The notes under the pieces were generated by a model. The model saw only the letters and a program-made list of their open reading frames with translations. It was not told the DNA's origin and did not search any database. A stretch of 64,000 nt of DNA from Oreocharis arfaki (taxonomy: Eukaryota; Chordata; Aves; Passeriformes; Paramythiidae), in assembly GCA_013398015.1 (NCBI GenBank), contig VZRR01004731.1, forward strand, positions 185,911-249,910, read 5' to 3'. Below are positions 62,283-64,000 of the stretch, piece after piece (the first letter of the stretch is position 1; the number at the start of each line of letters is the position of its first letter). A program made the position numbers and the translations under genes.

Positions 62283-64000
62283 AAATAGAATCTGTAAAGT
62301 TTTAAACTGTAAAACATGTTCCAAACCTAAACAATAGCTTAAAAATACTTTTAAAAATAAGCTATCTTACAATAAATGATAAAAATGTTTTCTACAGAAT
62401 CTGAAAGAATGGACTGTATAAATTATTTGTGTGAAAACAGCAGCATTTCCAAATGTAAGGCTTAGAGCCCTGTGAAAGAATTCTAAAAATTAAACAAAGG
62501 AAGCCATTTTTTAAAAGAGATAGGGCTCAGTGGGATTTATTAATGCACATCTTTCAGAGATATTCTTACTTATACAATGCAAGCAGTAGGTTAGCATGGA
62601 CTTCCAAATTATATTTAATTGGACAATTATTCAAAGTGAAAAACCCAACACAGTAAACTAAGGAGGTCTTTAATAAACACCTTGTCTCTTCAAGAAAAAA
62701 CAGGGAAGTCATTTACTGACCCAAGAGGCACAATTTTGTCTTTGGTAAATTTATTTTAAAGTAATTGCCAACTTCAGGAGTAACAATTTTTTAAAGAGGA
62801 ACATGGTGCTCTCAGGCAGAATAATAAATTGATCTGTGCCCTGTATGACGGCCTAATCACATTAGAAAGATGTACATGTGGATGTCTGAGGCAGATAGAG
62901 GATGTACATCACCTGGTCTGTGAGCCCGCTAAGACTCCTTTAATGACATATAGCTTTCCCTCTCTCCAGATCAGGACTGAATTAGAGGGAAAAGACAAAT
63001 GATAATTTACACAAGGGCTTTACAGCTCTGCCTTTCTGTCCCTACATTCCTGTCCAAAAGAAGCGTTCCCCTACAGAAGTCCTCTGCAGTCCCCAGAAGA
63101 TTTTCAATAACCTGCCTACTGCCAGCCAGTATTCCAACACCAGGAAGGAGGTCCATGTTAATGGCATCACCTTTGAAGAGCCACAGCCTCCTCATGAAAC
63201 CCAAATGCTCTGAAACCCACTGTGATTAATGGCAAATTAAAAGCACAAATCAATATTTAAAATGTAATGTTCCTTCAGCTCAGCTGGAGAACAGCTCTAC
63301 TAGAACTATAGCCCTGCCGACCCTCTGGCAGGACACACTTTTCAGATCCAACGGTCTTTGATTCCAGGACTAAAAGGCTGAGCCATACACAGGTTAAGGG
63401 CAGACCATACCTCCACAGGCACAGTTTGCATGCCCTCAATACTGGCAGAGAAATAGCCCTGATGAAACAGCTTCAAGAATCATCCGTGAACTCAACAATG
63501 AGAGTAATATTTTCTTGCATGCGTTATTGTGCCAGGGAAGTTCCACCTCTAAAGTCTTTTCTCCTTGTCAAGGTCATTCTGGGCATTGGGACAGCATTGC
63601 TAAACAGTACGCCTCAGTGAATTCCCCCCGATTTCTGACTAAAAGGCTGGGACTCCTGCAGCGCAGATCCTGATAAAAGATTTATTTGTGGGGAGTGGAA
63701 GATGGTGCCTTTAGAGAAGTTAATAAGTTGTTTTCATTTTAGATGCTTTCATTACAAACACTGATAAATCTTAAGGCTAAGAGAGTATGTAAGAGTAATG
63801 AGTTGAAGGGCTCCTCAGCTCTTTGGTGATTATCTCTCTCTTTTAGCGCGTTACCATGGGACATCTGGTTTCCAAATTTGTGCCTCTCCTTCACAGATCT
63901 GAGGACCAGCCTACCAATTATACATTCGCATAGGTTGTAATAAATCAACAGCAGCCAAACTCTGACAAGGTGATGGCTGTTGACAGATAAAAACGATACA
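62283..64000. other. Unique non-coding DNA, nothing recognised
   Basis: AT-rich to about 63000, then a segment at 62999-63229 that is open on both strands for about 65-76 codons without a recognisable protein. The window ends in ordinary unique sequence. Confidence 0.58.

Noticed and set aside
62999..63229. Segment open on both strands (65 and 76 codons)
   Set aside because: Neither translation resembles a known family and there is no splice or start evidence.
1..64000. CRISPR arrays, operons, prophage or endogenous retrovirus structures, tRNA or rRNA genes
   Set aside because: I saw no regularly spaced repeats, paired long terminal repeats, retroviral frames or RNA gene signatures anywhere in the window.

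Overview
The window looks like bird (at least sauropsid) nuclear DNA. The diagnostic repeats are CR1 LINEs, some with the CR1 3' microsatellite tail. I see no mammalian L1 or Alu, and the interspersed-repeat load is light, as in birds. A turtle or crocodilian cannot be excluded from sequence alone, because several of the oldest repeats here are shared across amniotes. There are no bacterial or viral gene arrays, operons, ribosome binding sites, CRISPRs, tRNAs or rRNAs.

No protein-coding gene can be supported over the 64 kb. Every long open frame is short (at most about 170 codons), unlike any family I recognise, or explained by a repeat or compositional bias. The stretch is best read as intergenic DNA or the inside of one or more very large introns. 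The one protein-like item is a possible internal exon on the minus strand at 1825-1963. It has good splice consensus on both sides and an open frame encoding a hydrophobic segment, but I could not assign it to a gene or find partner exons.

Layout. 1-9 kb: the possible exon, two copies of an old palindromic (MITE-like) repeat at 2143 and 6218, an ancient SINE/LINE tail at about 4.9 kb, one unresolved base at 5191, and an AT-rich block at 7.3-8.1 kb with the look of a conserved regulatory element. 9-27 kb: mostly unique DNA with a short CR1 tail (13.1 kb), an internal CR1 scrap (16.5 kb), a 28-bp tandem duplication (19.2 kb), a GATA/homeodomain-rich patch (21.0 kb), a MIR-like piece (24.6 kb) and an AT microsatellite (25.3 kb). 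27-34 kb: a CR1 3' end, another palindromic repeat half, a purine-biased tract of about 400 bp, and AT-rich sequence near 33.9 kb. 34-50 kb: long unique stretches with a MIR-like piece (38.9 kb), an old CR1 fragment (40.3 kb), a regulatory-looking block (43.6-44.0 kb), a TA/CA microsatellite (46.7 kb) and a palindromic repeat (48.9 kb). 50-64 kb: a G/T tract, a 34-base T run, a MIR-like SINE at 56.0 kb, two same-orientation CR1 copies of different age (57.8 and 58.8 kb) and repeat-poor DNA to the end.

I found no new gene system. The best follow-up points are the possible exon, the putative regulatory blocks and the scattered copies of the palindromic repeat. Element boundaries are eyeballed against remembered family consensus and may be off by tens of bases.
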